Shown here: positions 46,401 to 59,516 of the stretch, piece after piece
Layout of the letters: each line of letters opens with the position of its first letter
How positions within the stretch are numbered: position 1 is the first letter of the stretch
DNA from: Paramacrobiotus metropolitanus
Lineage: Eukaryota > Tardigrada > Eutardigrada > Parachela > Macrobiotidae
Length of the DNA stretch: 64,000 bases
Direction: 5' to 3'
Assembly: GCF_019649055.1 (NCBI RefSeq)
Contig: NW_026570250.1
Location: 1,178,001 to 1,242,000 of the forward strand
Notes under the pieces: generated by a model
Seen by the model: only the letters and a program-made list of their open reading frames with translations
The model's database searches: none
What the model was told of the DNA's origin: nothing
Translations under genes and position numbers: made by a program

Positions 46401-47598
46401 TTAGGAGGGGTTTTTTACACGCTTGATGTACTTGTACCAGATCGGGTGTACCGCAGATGGATGATACAGTAAATATAGCTGTCGCGCTCTTGCTACGCTG
46501 TGGAATAATTGCACGATGGTACTGATACAGTATTGACTCGGCACTCTGTTGATATCAGACCTAAAATACTTAAATAAACTATTGTTTGCGGAATTAATGC
46601 ACCAGTTAGGTAAGCTGTAATTTTGTATATTTGGCAGTTAATTGAACTGGTTGTTAACCGGTGGTATGTGTGTAGATTTCACGGACGCGGTAGTGGATCG
46701 CGAGCGGTGACGCCCTTCTCTGTGCAGTCGCCACATTCCCCCGAAGGTTCTGTCCAGGATCCTCGTTCCGTTCTCAGCCATCAAACCGAATCGAACATGG
46801 GGTAAGTGTGTGTAGGAGAAAGGGCAGATGTATTCCCTGTGGCCTGTATGTTACTTGGACTGGCACTGATGGTTGCGCCACTGGGTAATGCGTGTCAGTT
46901 GAGGGTCGCTGGCTTTGCGGGCTAATTGATTTCTCAAGCGCTCCTTGGGGACAGCGTAACTTAGCTGAAATGCTGGACAGGTTCTAGTTTTGAAGGAAAC
47001 CATTTTCCCCGTGTATTACGGTGGACGGTAGTCGGTTTTTCTGCTTTTCTGGAAATGTAGCATCTAAGAGTCACCACTATTAATTTGAAGTTTTTACAAA
47101 TCGGCCAAAATTAATTAGGTTAAGAAACGAGGAAATTTTTATTAGGGAAACCTTGACTACCATTCACTAGGCCATACAGAGCACTTTGTGTGAGTGGCTG
47201 CAAAGAAATACCTTAACAGTCGTTAGTAGATTTTGTTCAAAGTACTGGCGGTGCTTTATGGCATCAAAACATCTTACAGTGTATTAAAATGTCTGAAATT
47301 GACAGTCTGATTATATTACAGCGGAGGAAATGAGATGGATTTCACTGATACAAATAGCCCGGAGAATATGGATCGCTGGCTGACGGAGGATTTGAGCTCT
47401 TTCGAGCCTAGCACTGACGCGGCCATCTCGCAGAGTGAACTGTACAGTATCCTGTATCCGGCGCCGGGAGCCCCAGGTATAACGGAGATGCTCGTAGTAT
47501 GGATTGAACAGTTCATCACAAAAAGCATCCTTCTGACACCATACCGAGATGCTCCAATTTGTGGGCTTTTTGTTTCAGGTGGATCGATGCCGCGCTAA
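40402..47598 (+). CDS. STAT: STAT5-type signal transducer and activator of transcription
   Basis: A latent transcription factor activated by JAK-type tyrosine kinases. Exons: 40402-40529, 42165-42408, 42502-42594, 42677-42877, 42949-43100, 43516-43806, 44086-44136, 44349-44436, 44495-44539, 44603-44680, 44747-44839, 44901-45196, 45291-45430, 45557-45730, 45843-45903, 46676-46801, 47322-47476, 47579-47598. They sum to 2436 nt in one frame, 811 aa (human STAT5A 794). Order: N-domain (1-124, [16 protein letters not shown]), coiled coil (to about 320), DNA-binding part ([39 protein letters not shown]), linker, SH2 (about 587-690, GTFLLRFSD with phosphotyrosine-binding Arg613), the likely activating Tyr701 in GGDYVPSDL, and a short acidic C-terminal region ([14 protein letters not shown]). 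Intron 1 is 1.6 kb. This is the only complete STAT in the window and looks functional. Confidence 0.95.
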
Positions 47599-49444
47599 GT
47601 AACAACAGCCTGTGTGTTTCTCATGCTACTCACACGCGGTAAACGTCTCACGCACTCGTTCTTCATGTCGGCTCGGACACACACATGATTATCCATTCTG
47701 TATTTTATTTTGTTAAAGAAGCGACTAGTATTTTGTTGATTTTAGCCGATAGTAAGATTTATGTAAGAAAGTTTGTTTTGTTTATTTTAAACGCGAGTAT
47801 ATGTGTCTTTTAATGAATTTATTGCGTTTTTTGTATTCTTTTAACCCGGTTTTGGGTAGCTGTGCTTAGTTGGCGTTGTTGCTTTAATGATTTTTGTGAT
47901 GCTACTTTCTTTTCGGTGCACTTTCGTTTTCGTTCATTAGCGGTATGTTAGTGGCGTGTACAGGTTTGTTTCTGGTACTCTTTTAAAATGAATTTTATTG
48001 CGTTTTCTGTTCATAGACCCCGCTTACTAGCTGCTTTCTTTATGCGAACGGTTTTTACGTATTCGTGTAAATAAATAAATATCGATAAGTATCAGACTGC
48101 TGTTGGGTATTTTTTTTCTGTGTTTGAAATAAGGAAGACAAGCGTGTTTGATTAGTCGGTTGCAGATATCGTTAACAGAATCGATCATTTTTTGCTAATT
48201 TAATTGTGCACCTCATGAGTGATGGTTAGCAATACTTCATTCGTCGCAAACAATATATCGTTCTCTGAATTCCAATCAACCACACCGAAAACTACATTTT
48301 GAGCAGAAAGATAACAGTAAAGGTCACTTGTAAGCCGCTTACTCGTTAAACACACTCTCTGTACAAGAAGAGATCCAGCCATGCTTTCTACACGGCACAC
48401 ACTGTAAAGTGTAAAGCGCATGAATAGGCACCGAAAAAATATATTCATCCATGATGAGATCCCGTTGCCATCTTTCCCATACTTGCTACGTCGAGACCAA
48501 CGAAGCCCGTCACAACAAAATCTTTTATCGCAAGGAATCCGGCAAAATGGGCTGCATTACGCAGTACGGATTTTATGACGCACTTACGCAATTCATATAC
48601 TATCACGGTTGGAATATTGCAAGATGGGGTAATTTTGGGCCGATGATGAATTCTTCCATGATAATCCATAATCACTGTTGGCTGTCAGCTGAGCGTATAT
48701 ATTATCATTTTGCTCTTTCACTACAAAAGAATTGTATGGCTTTCTAAATCCAGTCGTAATCCATACTTACTATAGCACTATCCCCAAATTAAACCATTAC
48801 TGTTTGATCACGATAATAATATAATATGATCAGGCAATGCACTCCTCCTGTCCTCCATGGCCAGCGTCTCTCGTGCGCTTAGCGAAATTTTCAGCTAACA
48901 AAGCAAATATTTCTTTCGAAAGATTTACTGAACTTCAGCAATAGTACGGCTACGTACAATGTAGTATAGATAAGATTAATTAACTAGGGTACTTAGTTAA
49001 TTTTTGGTTTTTTTCGTCAAAGATATATGCGTGCTGTCCACATAATGTATTATTGATATTTTGACGGTTTTTTTAAATTACTCTGTGTCTGTACTACCAA
49101 ACTGATATTGTTTTGTGCTGCTTGTAAAACTAGAGTTATCACCGCTTGCTGGTCGTGCAATTGCTCACTGCATTAATGTGACCATAAGTTCAGAAGCAAT
49201 TTTTCTATGAAAACTATGTAAATACGATTCCCTTTAAATGTTTGTATCGCGTTTATATTTTACTACCTATTAATTCGTTAGGATCGGTATAACTCTGTAA
49301 TTTATTAGTTTTGTTGAATAAGGTGTTTAAATCATTTCTAAGCCTAGATGAAAATTTCTGAGTAATTTTAACTAATTTTTCGGTGTCTGCAGTTGTACAA
49401 AATTTATATGGCATGTTATGGCAGGCGATTTGACAGTTTTTAAT
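47599..49444. other. STAT 3' flank and intergenic region
   Basis: The STAT 3' UTR probably runs to the AATAAATAAATA cluster near 48067-48080. Between 48200 and 48748 overlapping frames are open on both strands (minus 48200-48448 and 48445-48675, plus 48451-48747). I recognise none of them and cannot choose a strand. The rest is AT-rich with nothing visible. Confidence 0.4.
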
Positions 49445-51315
49445 TTACAGGGCGGAATTGGATTTAACTAAAGTATCGATTTGGGCCGGTTGCACATTGT
49501 ACCGTATTGATGCGAGCTCGTGCAGACAAAACTGGATTGGTGGTTTGCTCGGTATGAGAGCATCAATTTCGGCACTACTGTTAATGCTCTTTCGGCCTTA
49601 CTACAGTTGTTTGACATTACGCGCTTACCGATCGCGTCGATCCGTGATGTCATGTTCAGGGTAATCGCCACCAAAAGGATGCTGGCAATTATTATTATCC
49701 CTGCAAAAGGAAAAAAAATCGATAAGTATTACGGGACTCATCATCACGCAGCGTAATACGCGGTGAATGCGCAAATTATCAAGTATCCTGATTGAATTTT
49801 CCTTTCCTGTTGATTAAGCAGCCCCGGCGCGCTGCTGTTTCCAGTTAGTTAGGTTTGAATGGAAACCAAATTTCCGCTGAATAAAAATTCTTCGTAGAAA
49901 TTCCTGTCGCATATTTTTTAAAAAAAACGCTATAAGCTAGAAATGCAAAAAGACAAAAAGGCAACGAAATGTGAGCATCTGTAATAACATCAGTATAGGG
50001 CTTTAAATGTCAGGTGAATTCTGGAAACAATTAAGATAGAGTACAGTACTTTTATTTTAGTACATAGATTTGGCTTTTGTCTAATCAAGTACAGTAAATA
50101 ATTCTTAAAGCCATATATATGTACTTATATGTCCCGGCATAACTTGTCCGTCGACTTTAATTGTATCCATTATTGACCATTAACATAATTAAGCTTCTGT
50201 ACAAAATACGTGTAAATGGTATAGAGTTTGCTGGATGTAGGCGTAAGCACAAGTCATGTAACAGCGAATACTATAATATGTCGTAATAACATGTTGATCT
50301 ACTTTAGTATAATTATTGTTATACTCCAAGAAATTCAGTATTAGCATTCAGCATTTTATTCCATAATATTAACAGCTAAAATTAAAAAAGCTGAATTCGT
50401 TTTACGATTTTTATGCTCATCAGTGTAGCACGCAATAAACAAATTGCATGTTGATTTTTGTTGCGCAGTTGCCGGCGCAAATACATATACATGTATGAAA
50501 ACTATCCACCTCAGATTCCTTGAAAAATCTTCGCTGCGCAGGTTTAACTGAATTACGGCTTGCATGAGTTTTACGTAAACGTTATTACTCTAATGGAAGG
50601 GTTATTTGATCTACTGTTGATAAAAGTATTGATTTCCAGAAATAACTGAAAGATCATCCTGTACCACATAATTCAGTATTATTCGCGTGTAATTTTAATG
50701 AGTATAACCCCGCGCGCGTGTCTCACCTGCAATTATCCCGACAGCGAGGGTGATACGTTTACGCTTGCGCTCTTCCGGTGAGAGGGACTCTTTAGTCGAA
50801 TTAGTGGCAGCTGCCGTCTCCAGCAGCACCATATCACCGTTATAAATAGGCACAGGAATGAGGGTGGATTTGGCAGCGGCAGATGCCGAATGGGCATTAT
50901 TGCCGGTTACACCGCCTACCAGCCGATGATCAGCCGGCACTCTTCCGCCGGATTGCGATCGTGAGCGAGACTGCTGTCCGTGCCGGTTAGACGACGAAGC
51001 CGCACCGGCAACACCGTCGGCCGGACTGGGCGTCGGTCGGGTGGAGGGGAAATAGTAGGTGTCCTTCTCGTAGTCATCCACCGAGCGAATGGTGTCCAGA
51101 TTGCGCTGCCGAGGGTGGTGATGGTTGATTAAGTGGTCAGTGTCCACCGGCACACCGGCAGCATATACTGCCGGCGTATGGTGGTTCGTGCTGCTGTAGT
51201 CCTGGTGCACGGAGGCAGTGGGGCGGTATTGAGCAGATAACACTTCGATACTGTCCAGATCATCGTCGTCCACCGCGATGGCGCTGGTGGTAATCACAGG
51301 TGCAGTCGCTGTCAT
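49445..51315 (-). CDS. Small single-pass membrane protein, C-terminal anchor
   Basis: Three exons on the minus strand: 51315-50727 (starting MTATAPVITTSAIAVDDDDL), 49700-49629 and 49467-49445, joined by GT-AG introns of 1026 and 161 bp in matching phase (589 + 72 + 23 nt), giving 227 aa. Residues 1 to about 190 are hydrophilic and low-complexity, rich in His, Ser, Ala and Thr, ending in a basic stretch EERKRKR. The exon 1/exon 2 join then creates one hydrophobic helix, ITLAVGIIAGIIIIASILL, followed by about 20 residues (AITLNMTSRIDAI-VKSNSAL). The positive-inside rule and this layout suggest a cytosolic N terminus and a short outside tail. I do not recognise the family. Exons 1 and 2 are well supported by the helix they form; the 23-nt last exon is less certain. 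Confidence 0.6.
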
Positions 51316-54300
51316 CGTGACGTATCAGCTGCTTACAGGATATCAACACCTACGCAGATTAATATCTTCAAGTGGCACTAATACTGATATATAGCTTGTA
51401 AGATCTAAAAATCTCCGCCAAAAACCCAAAAGTGTTACCGGAGACAAAGCTTCAGATTTAAAAAATAAATATTAAATAAATGAGACTTGTACGGGTAATA
51501 TAACCTGCAGAAGTTTTTTTTCGCAGAACTACGTAATTGTTGTGCATACATGTATGTCGAGTAGCGAATAGATGCATCATAATTATGTGTTCATTGTGTA
51601 TAAATTGGCAGGGCGTCGCATATACTACGAGTATTACGAATACGTCATCAATTAGTACCCGCAACGATTATGCAAATGTTGTCAAATGAATAAAATGTGT
51701 GTAAATGCAGCATAAATCTGCGCAATTGCCGGCACAATAGCGTACAAATGAGTTGCCGGCCACACTTTACACCTATTGACGTACCGACTAGAAGTGAACT
51801 TCCGGCGAATGTAGTCAATCATGTAACTTCCGGTACACGGCTCATCCCATCTACAAAAAGTTAATGAGTTCAGTGCGCGGCAGTCGTGGAGCCGGATTAC
51901 AACGGGCAGTCAGCCATTATGTGCCTGATCTTTGTTCCGCAAGGCTTTTTTATGATTCACTTATGCCAAGTTAACTCACTATTGACTACTTAATTAACCT
52001 CACCATTTTTTGCGCTGTAACACAAAATGAATAATGATATTACAGTGAACTACAATTTACTTTTTAATTCTGTTTGAAGATAGCAAGCACCTAGTAGCAA
52101 AGTAAAACCGCATAGCTGCACTGCCTGGTGATGTGGTTCTATAAATACAATGCACAACACAAATCGCTAAAACCACTACTGAACACCTTTTTTTTGCTTA
52201 CCTTGATGAACAAGTAAAGGATGGAATATAATATAAAAACTGTTAGACATCGACCAATGCACAAAGTCAGCCGTACATAACAATGACCAAATTGCCTTCA
52301 GTTATAAATTACATTAATGGCCATGCGTCGGTTGAAAAACGAATTGATTGAATCTGTGTAAACCGGAAATATATTGCATGCACGACATAGCACAACATTT
52401 CTGCTTATCGGAAACTGAGGATACGGAAACTGATTTACAGCTGCAGTGTGAGAAAAAAAATTTCCCCCATAAAATTACCAATGAGAAATCTTGCAGTTGT
52501 TGTGGAAAATGAAGTGTATATAACGTCCGTACAATGCTGGGAAAAACGCCGCTGATGATTGACAGTGATAATGTTAAGGCTGTTGGCTTTTTGGTGCAAG
52601 TTCGTTTTAAGGATTGTTAAGCGAAAATCAATAGACGGTTTCAAATTGTCCAGACAAGGGAGTCGAATATCTCCCGTTTGCCCGCCAGCTAGAATATCCA
52701 TTTCCGCATAGACTCCATCTTATTCAATTTACCATGAAACAATGGAGCTATTTTTACGTATCGAATCACACCGAATTTCCTGCACCGTGACAGTTAGGTT
52801 AGTTGTCCTCATGTTCATCAGTGCACCTTTATATACATAATTATGGGTATGCATTTACAGTAGTTTCAAACCAAATTATTATTATAGGAAGCATATAATC
52901 ATACTGTACGAGCGCATAATGCAATGATAATCCGTCCTCCGCTTAGAATTTACGCGGTACTGTGGTAGACATGCGATCACTTTGTAAAGTACGATCATCA
53001 CAAAAGCATAAATCTGAATTTACAGTAATCAGATTAGATTTCATCCAAAAAGCAACTTTGTCATAGCCTAACAATGACAACGTAATGGATATACTTAAAA
53101 AGGAATAACGTTACCGGAAACTGCCGAATTTCTTGATGACTTACAATAGCCAATCCAGTGGCAATGGAACGCTGTAAGCGCTAGTGATCGCACACCGCAC
53201 AGCATTCGTATAGACACACTGCAGCAATAGCCGTTTTTATAATACTAGATCTGCGGGATGAAAAAAGATGGTGAAAGGATAATTTTTCGCTGGATGAATG
53301 CCTCACGACTGACTGTGAAAGATGCTCGGCGGATTGAATCGACCCACTGCATTACGGGCGAGTGCGATATGAGACATATATGAATAGATTGGGTTAGGAA
53401 TTGTAAAAATAATAATAATATCTCTGCCACTACGGCGTCGAATCGTGGAGAGTGCTGCGCGCTGCACAACACCAGGACGTCACGTATGTATATTCTGCCG
53501 TCCGGGAGAGAAACCGGCTGGGAAGAATACAACAGCCGCTGTCGGCTGATGAGAGTGCCGTTTCAGGTGATGGTTACCTGTTATATATATAGAAACCATA
53601 CTTATATATGTACACACTCATGATGCCCCGACATCCATGTGGTGCATATTGAAGGAGCACTTTGGTAAATTTGTCCTGGTAGAAAAATGTACAATATGTG
53701 GGAAAACGCAGATGATGGTGCAAAAGGGATCTGATAGCGTATACCGAGCGTAAAATTGATTTTACTTGGATTCGGATCAGCGCAGGAAGAACATATATAC
53801 AATATATATATGGGTGTATATATATAACAATTGCCGTGACGGACATTGCCTGTGACGGGAAAGGGAAGTGCATTACGAGCTGCAGTATATGTGTACTGTG
53901 TATTAACTCAGCACCGAACTACCGCTGACATCCAAAGACGCCAAGCGGGAATATTTTTGGATGTTGAGGCCGGATCAAGCCGCAGAAGGGATGGCTGTAC
54001 AACAATATCAGGGGAAGAGACATGTAGCGGTCGCTGGCAATTGACTGGTGTGCTCTTTACTAGTGCGCTTACAAATCACAACCGTGTTCAAGTGATCAGT
54101 GTGTCAACGTAAACTACGCGCTGGCTGTAACCTATCCAGCCTAACAATCCCGTTCCTCAATTACAAGTGTTTGAACAATATCCATTTGTGTAGGTACATG
54201 ACACCCAATTAGGCTGACCTTCTTATACTGATTATGACGCATAAGCAAAATGTCGCAGTTGCCGCTTTGCAGAAACTATTTTAATCGCAGACAGTAGATA

Positions 54301-55405
54301 AATTTCATGGTTAATTCTTTTACAATCTGCGTGAATTAATATATAATTACGTCAGAAAAAACATACAGAACATACAGACTGTTTCTGTCATCTTACAAAG
54401 TCTGCTTGGAAAATACAACTGTAATTACGCACTGATGTATATATGCGCAAGTAGTTATAATTCATTTTATGGATTGCTGTTTTCGAATTTGTTGCGTCCA
54501 ACACTACTATTAGCAAGTATTTTACATAAATACAAAACTTTTTAGATATCTGTTCCTGCTTAAAGTTTGCAGAAAACTCTGCTTTTGTTATGTACATGAA
54601 TTGCCGTAATTAAAAATCGATGTTCAGCATTTGCGTCCTTGGTTAAACAACCCAGCGGCACCGGGTATGCGCACTGATCATACATGCATTTTACATTTGG
54701 CGATTATTTTAATTTTATCGCACATACACGACTGACTGCATAAGTTAATCCACAAACTTACTTGATCATGCAATGTTTGCCTCAGCATTAGTGTACTGGA
54801 ACGGGGATTATTAAATTACGATATTTTCACAGCGCACCAATCGGTGGGAGTTAAAGAGCGTTAAAAACGGGATGCGCGCGTCGAGCGTTTGCCGGAATGT
54901 TGACACAGGAACAACACGACCATAGCACCACGGGAAAGACGAAAAAGAACGCCGCACACACGTTTTCCGCCAGCGCACAGAGACTTTCTATACAAATACA
55001 AAGTATAACAAGAGCGCTAATCCGCTGAACGGGGGAATATACCGCGCACCGAGTGTTAGTGAGACACAGCGAGTAAGTAAATCTGACGGGGATTTATGGG
55101 AAGCTTTATGTTTGTTTGAGCGCGTTATGTACATGCGTCGCATCGCGCGGGGCGTCTAATTTAAATACAGAAGCTCTTTTCTTTACACATTCATGGATCA
55201 ATTATCTCTCGCGGCTGAAAGGGGATCTCATTAAGACCGGCTACATCCCAGCCCGTGGCCGGAAAGCTAAGATACATTGCGCGCGAGGTATCAGTGTGCC
55301 TCATCAAAGCCGGTTTCGGAAGTGCGTGTAACGAGGGAACAAAGTGTCTAATTAGTTGGCGGCGGTGGATGACTGTGGGCCATACGCAGTCCCGCGTCTC
55401 CACGT
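51316..55405. other. Long AT-rich noncoding stretch
   Basis: No supported gene. A good minus-strand donor (CAAG|GTAAGC, near 52203) could belong to a 5' noncoding exon of the membrane-protein gene. AT-rich simple repeats lie at 53578-53610 and 53790-53830. A more GC-rich patch at 54840-55075 ends in a plus-strand donor (GCGA|GTAAGT, about 55072) and could be a promoter with a noncoding first exon of unknown gene. Short frames here lack any supporting features. Confidence 0.35.
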
Positions 55406-55490
55406 ATTATTATTATTATTATTATTCATCGTGGAGCAGGTAGCCCATTTCCGGCTAGGGTGACATTCTAGCTGGGATTTTAAACCTGGC
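55406..55490 (-). mobile_element. LINE 3' tail fragment
   Basis: On the minus strand, CACCCTAGCCGGAAATGGGC continues to GCTACCTGCTCCACGATG and an (AAT)n run at 55406-55428. A short conserved 3' end followed by a trinucleotide tail is typical of 5'-truncated CR1/L2-type LINE copies. It differs from the tail of the 8452-12351 element, so it is another family. The 5' limit is uncertain. Confidence 0.5.
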
Positions 55491-56157
55491 CACACAAATA
55501 ACAGTATACACAAATAACAGTACAACACATCTTGCAAATCGAAAACAATCTGCTTGTCAAGATGCGCCGTAACTGGCACTCGAATACCAAGAATATATAC
55601 ATACACAATACATATGCGCACATGTACAGAACATGCGTATGTGACAGCAGCGGGGTGGACAGGAGCGGTTATGCGTAATATCCAGCCGCTGGCGCTTCCC
55701 AAGAGAGAATCAATCTGCGTAAAAACGTACCCCACTCATTAATGGATGCTGGGACTACACGTTGCTCCTGGCGGCAGCAATCCTAATGTAAGGGGTGGCA
55801 CTTTTTGAAAACAACTGTACGGTCCTGACACGGTACGGTGCAATGTCACAATCGGTATATTGACTGGTGGGATGTATACGAACTACTGTACACACACTGA
55901 CGTGGATGCGGTTAGGCTGCTCGTGCAGCTCCCTAATGCCGGCGATAAAATCGAAATTGGCAATAATGACGCTTGCAATAAAATGCAAATAAACACCGTA
56001 AAGGGTTTGGTCTTTTCACACCAGTACTTTTAAAATAGCCTCTATTAAACATTGCTACATGTATTCAATAGATTGAAAATAGTTAGGTTGTTGGGCGCTC
56101 TTTACGATGTCTTACAATTTAATAGTCACAGATTTCTTTAAGATAGCGTGCAGCGGC
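55491..56157. other. Noncoding, nothing seen
   Basis: No gene, repeat or site that I can support. A minus-strand 77-aa frame (55755-55988) is short and without features. Confidence 0.4.
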
Positions 56158-56688
56158 GAATTTCCAAATTTTGTATTCGAACATTACTGTAAGTACTGAT
56201 CATGAGAACCGTAGTGCTCAGGCACTATGTTAATATAAAACTACGGTAGATTTATATGTTTGTGCACATAGGTCCATTTTATCAGATAGGTTCAAGGCAC
56301 GATGTTTACGAATTCCGCTTGAACCAAAGAATTTGAATTTCCAAATTTTGTATTCGAACATTACTGTAAGTACTGATCATGAGAACCGTAGTGCTCAGGC
56401 ACTATGTTAATATAAAACTACGGTAGATTTATATGTTTGTGCACATAGGTCCATTTTATCAGATAGGTTCAAGGCACGATGTTTACGAATTCCGCTTGAA
56501 CCAAAGAATTTGAATTTCCAAATTTTGTATTCGAACATTACTGTAAGTACTGATCATGAGAACCGTAGTGCTCAGGCACTATGTTAATATAAAACTACGG
56601 TAGATTTATATGTTTGTGCACATAGGTCCATTTTATCAGATAGGTTCAAGGCACGATGTTTACGAATTCCGCTTGAACCAAAGAATTT
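56158..56688. repeat. Three perfect tandem copies of a 177-bp unit
   Basis: Units start GAATTTCCAAATTTTG at 56158, 56335 and 56512. They appear identical through all 177 bp. Each contains a hairpin-forming ACCGTAGT...ACTACGGT pair enclosing AGTGCTCAGGCACT. Identity implies a very recent expansion, or an assembly repeat error. Confidence 0.9.
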
Positions 56689-59266
56689 GTACAAAGCCCA
56701 TTAAATCTAACCTACTGAGATCTGGAGATATTAAAACTGAATACAATGCACTTCGATAGTTTCGACGATTCTGTTGCAGTAATTCCTTTTGTACTTCCTA
56801 AACCCATTATATAATCTGCTGTGTATCAAAAAATAAGGGTGAGGAAATCATAATTTCGGTGCATGATTACCATTTATTCAATCTCACAATAAGTCATGCA
56901 TCCATCTGTATGCAGATTTGTTTCAAAATATCAGCTGCACTGCATTGCTGCGCAAAATACTTTAAGTTTTATTACGTTCGTTGACAAAATTATACTCGTA
57001 CGTAGACGTTGCAAACTGTGCAGCTGCTAATAGTGCGGCAGTTTGTTTTTTATACGAGAATAATCCGTGAATCGTATGGTGCCACTAATTAATCGTAAAC
57101 TGCAAAGAAATCAGAAAAACTAAGTTCTTTAACTCCTTTAGAGTACCGGTTCGTTCACATTTCAGTCAGATCACAAACGTTATAAAGACTTATGTTCACC
57201 GTAGACGTTATGTATCCCTCCGGAACAATCTACGCAATGTCAAAGCAGAAGAAAATAATGAGGGATTTTTATGATTCCGCTGGTTTTTCAGGTGCAACAA
57301 AGTTCAGAAGCACTGTTACTGCTAGCACAGAAGAATCTGAGAAACGCATTTAATTTATAATTATTATCAGAGCGCATAGAGGTAGTAGCTCCGTTCCGAG
57401 TCTGCGGTTATACCTTACGCAGGATGCAAATAATTCTGCTAATACAAAACTAAATTTTTTGCGATGTTAGTCGTTCTGAACACGCAAAAGCCCGCAAATC
57501 CGGTCACAGAAATTAAATAACACGACTATGAAATAATTCATCTAGATACTTCTGTTTGTGTGTCACGCATAATATTACTGAACGGTTGAGCAGATTTTTC
57601 AGTATTGTTAGTTATTACAGTAACTGTCTTTGTAAACATGTCTCATCAACATTAAAAATTATTCATTGTATTAATACTGGTAACGAGACTTGATAGTTTA
57701 TACAGTACCTCTTTGGTGTTTACAGTAACTTACGTATTTTTAGCTCTCTATAATCGTATACTTACATATCTAGTCCTACTCGTATCTGACCCGGTTCTAC
57801 GGCAAGCAATTTTTTGACGTGCTTTAGACATCGTCGGAGCACAACACGCCGTCTTTAGAACGGCATGTTTCAGTATACTTATGGAGCCCCTTTTTATGTA
57901 CATTTTCACGTCTAAAATACATGGTCTACGTAACTATATTATGGCTTTTCGAAACTCAAAAAACAACCATCCAAAGGACATCTTTTGGATGAAGCAGACA
58001 TGGGCGCTTTTTTCTCGAATAGAACCGGGTGAAGACATCTTTATGCATGCTACTTTGAGCAACAAAACATTAAATCTTTTGTAGTTGTTTAAGTAATTTC
58101 ATACAAGGCGTAGATCCAAAACACGAGGGTTGCTTCTATTCCGCGTATTCCAGAAGAAGAATTCCGATGTACGGGAGTGTTGCATAATAAGAATTCAAAC
58201 ATCTAAATCTGAATCGCATCCCAAAGGAAATCAGAGTCGTATGCAAATTTTGGAAGTACAGTTGCACTAAAAATTAATATGGGTGACATTGAGACGAAGC
58301 AACTGGTGGTCCACTGCGCAGGAACTCTCGGCCTGAAAATTAACCGTAGTTTTCATTTGCTTTGTGTTTGCACCGACCCCACAAAATAAGAAATATGCGC
58401 AATCTCGGTGCTAACGTAACGCTAAGCGACAGCAAAATCTGGGCACCATGGGCGCAGCATGGAGGCATTATCCCAAGTGCCAAGGAAGCTAATGAAAATA
58501 TAGATATTCTTCGCATTTTCGAGTTACGGAATTATGTAACATATGTAAATACAAATATGCGCATAAATGTATAAAAGTTGCAATTGCATAAATATATAAA
58601 AGTTTTAAACGTCACATTGTTTTGCTCTCCGATTCTGTCTTATTTGTTATAGGAAACCAAAAGGTTAATATGTCTACAGCACGGTAGGTAACAAGACGCA
58701 TTTAATTCACAAAGGACATTTATTTGATTTTTATAATAGAGATTTTTATAATACGTATATATAGACCGCATTGGCCGGTTTGGTATGTACAAATACCAAA
58801 ATGTTTTCTAGTTTCCTGAACTTTGATATCGTACAAATCGAATGTCAATTGCATTGAGTATACAAGGAATTTGAGGATATACAGTAGCCATTAGGTACAT
58901 TCAGACTTCACCGTATCATTTGATGACGCTTTATAACCATCAACCAGTTAAAACGTTCTGACTTCTTGTAGTTATTTACTTAATATTTTGTATGGGTTTA
59001 GTCTTAAACAGTCTGCAGTTCAGAAATACTTGGATGATATCGTCAAAATCCAATGTAAAAGAGACTCTTGTTTCGTTTCCTGTGAGTTTGTTTCGCTAAT
59101 AGTAGTATCACGAAGATTGTTGTGCTGTAAACACGCAAGTCGAAAGATTAATTCGGAATCCCGCGGGATGCCACTTTTTCCTCATTCGTAATGCATGAAC
59201 TGGCGCACGTAAATGACAGCAAAGTGGGCAAACTAGTGGACCACAAAAACATCATGTAGTTTCATG
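56689..59266. other. Noncoding, upstream of the peptide gene
   Basis: AT-rich intergenic DNA. Frames of 67-70 aa at 57881, 58362 and 58988 have no homology, signal peptide or splice context that I can support. Confidence 0.4.
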
Positions 59267-59276
59267 TATATATAAG
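59267..59276 (+). promoter_or_regulatory. Upstream TATA-like box
   Basis: TATATATAAG lies about 30 bp before TCTTCGTTACTTTCAC. It may be an alternative promoter of the peptide gene, with a 5' UTR intron ending at the CATTGGCAG near 59490. Confidence 0.35.
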
Positions 59277-59452
59277 AACCTCATCTCTTCGTTACTTTCA
59301 CACAGGATTACCGCAGTAATTGTCCGCAGGGCGACGGATACGCAATTTTAATCCTTAAAAATCGTCCTTTCTTTGGTATATATATTCTTTTAATGCATTT
59401 TGCCGTTTCGTAATTCTTGTCACAGCATTACATCGTACCTCGAACATCGGTT

Positions 59453-59460
59453 TATAAATA
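59453..59460 (+). promoter_or_regulatory. TATA box of the peptide precursor gene
   Basis: TATAAATA lies 64 bp before the start codon, which leaves room for a start site about 30 bp downstream and a short 5' UTR. Confidence 0.5.
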
Positions 59461-59516
59461 GTTCTCCATTACGCTAACTTTGCATTGGCAGCCGAAAAGG
59501 TCTTCCAATTGCCAAA

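Noticed and set aside
55352-55735. 127-aa minus-strand protein with a poly-Asn run
   Set aside because: The Asn run is the (AAT)n tail of a LINE fragment read in frame; the rest has no domain.
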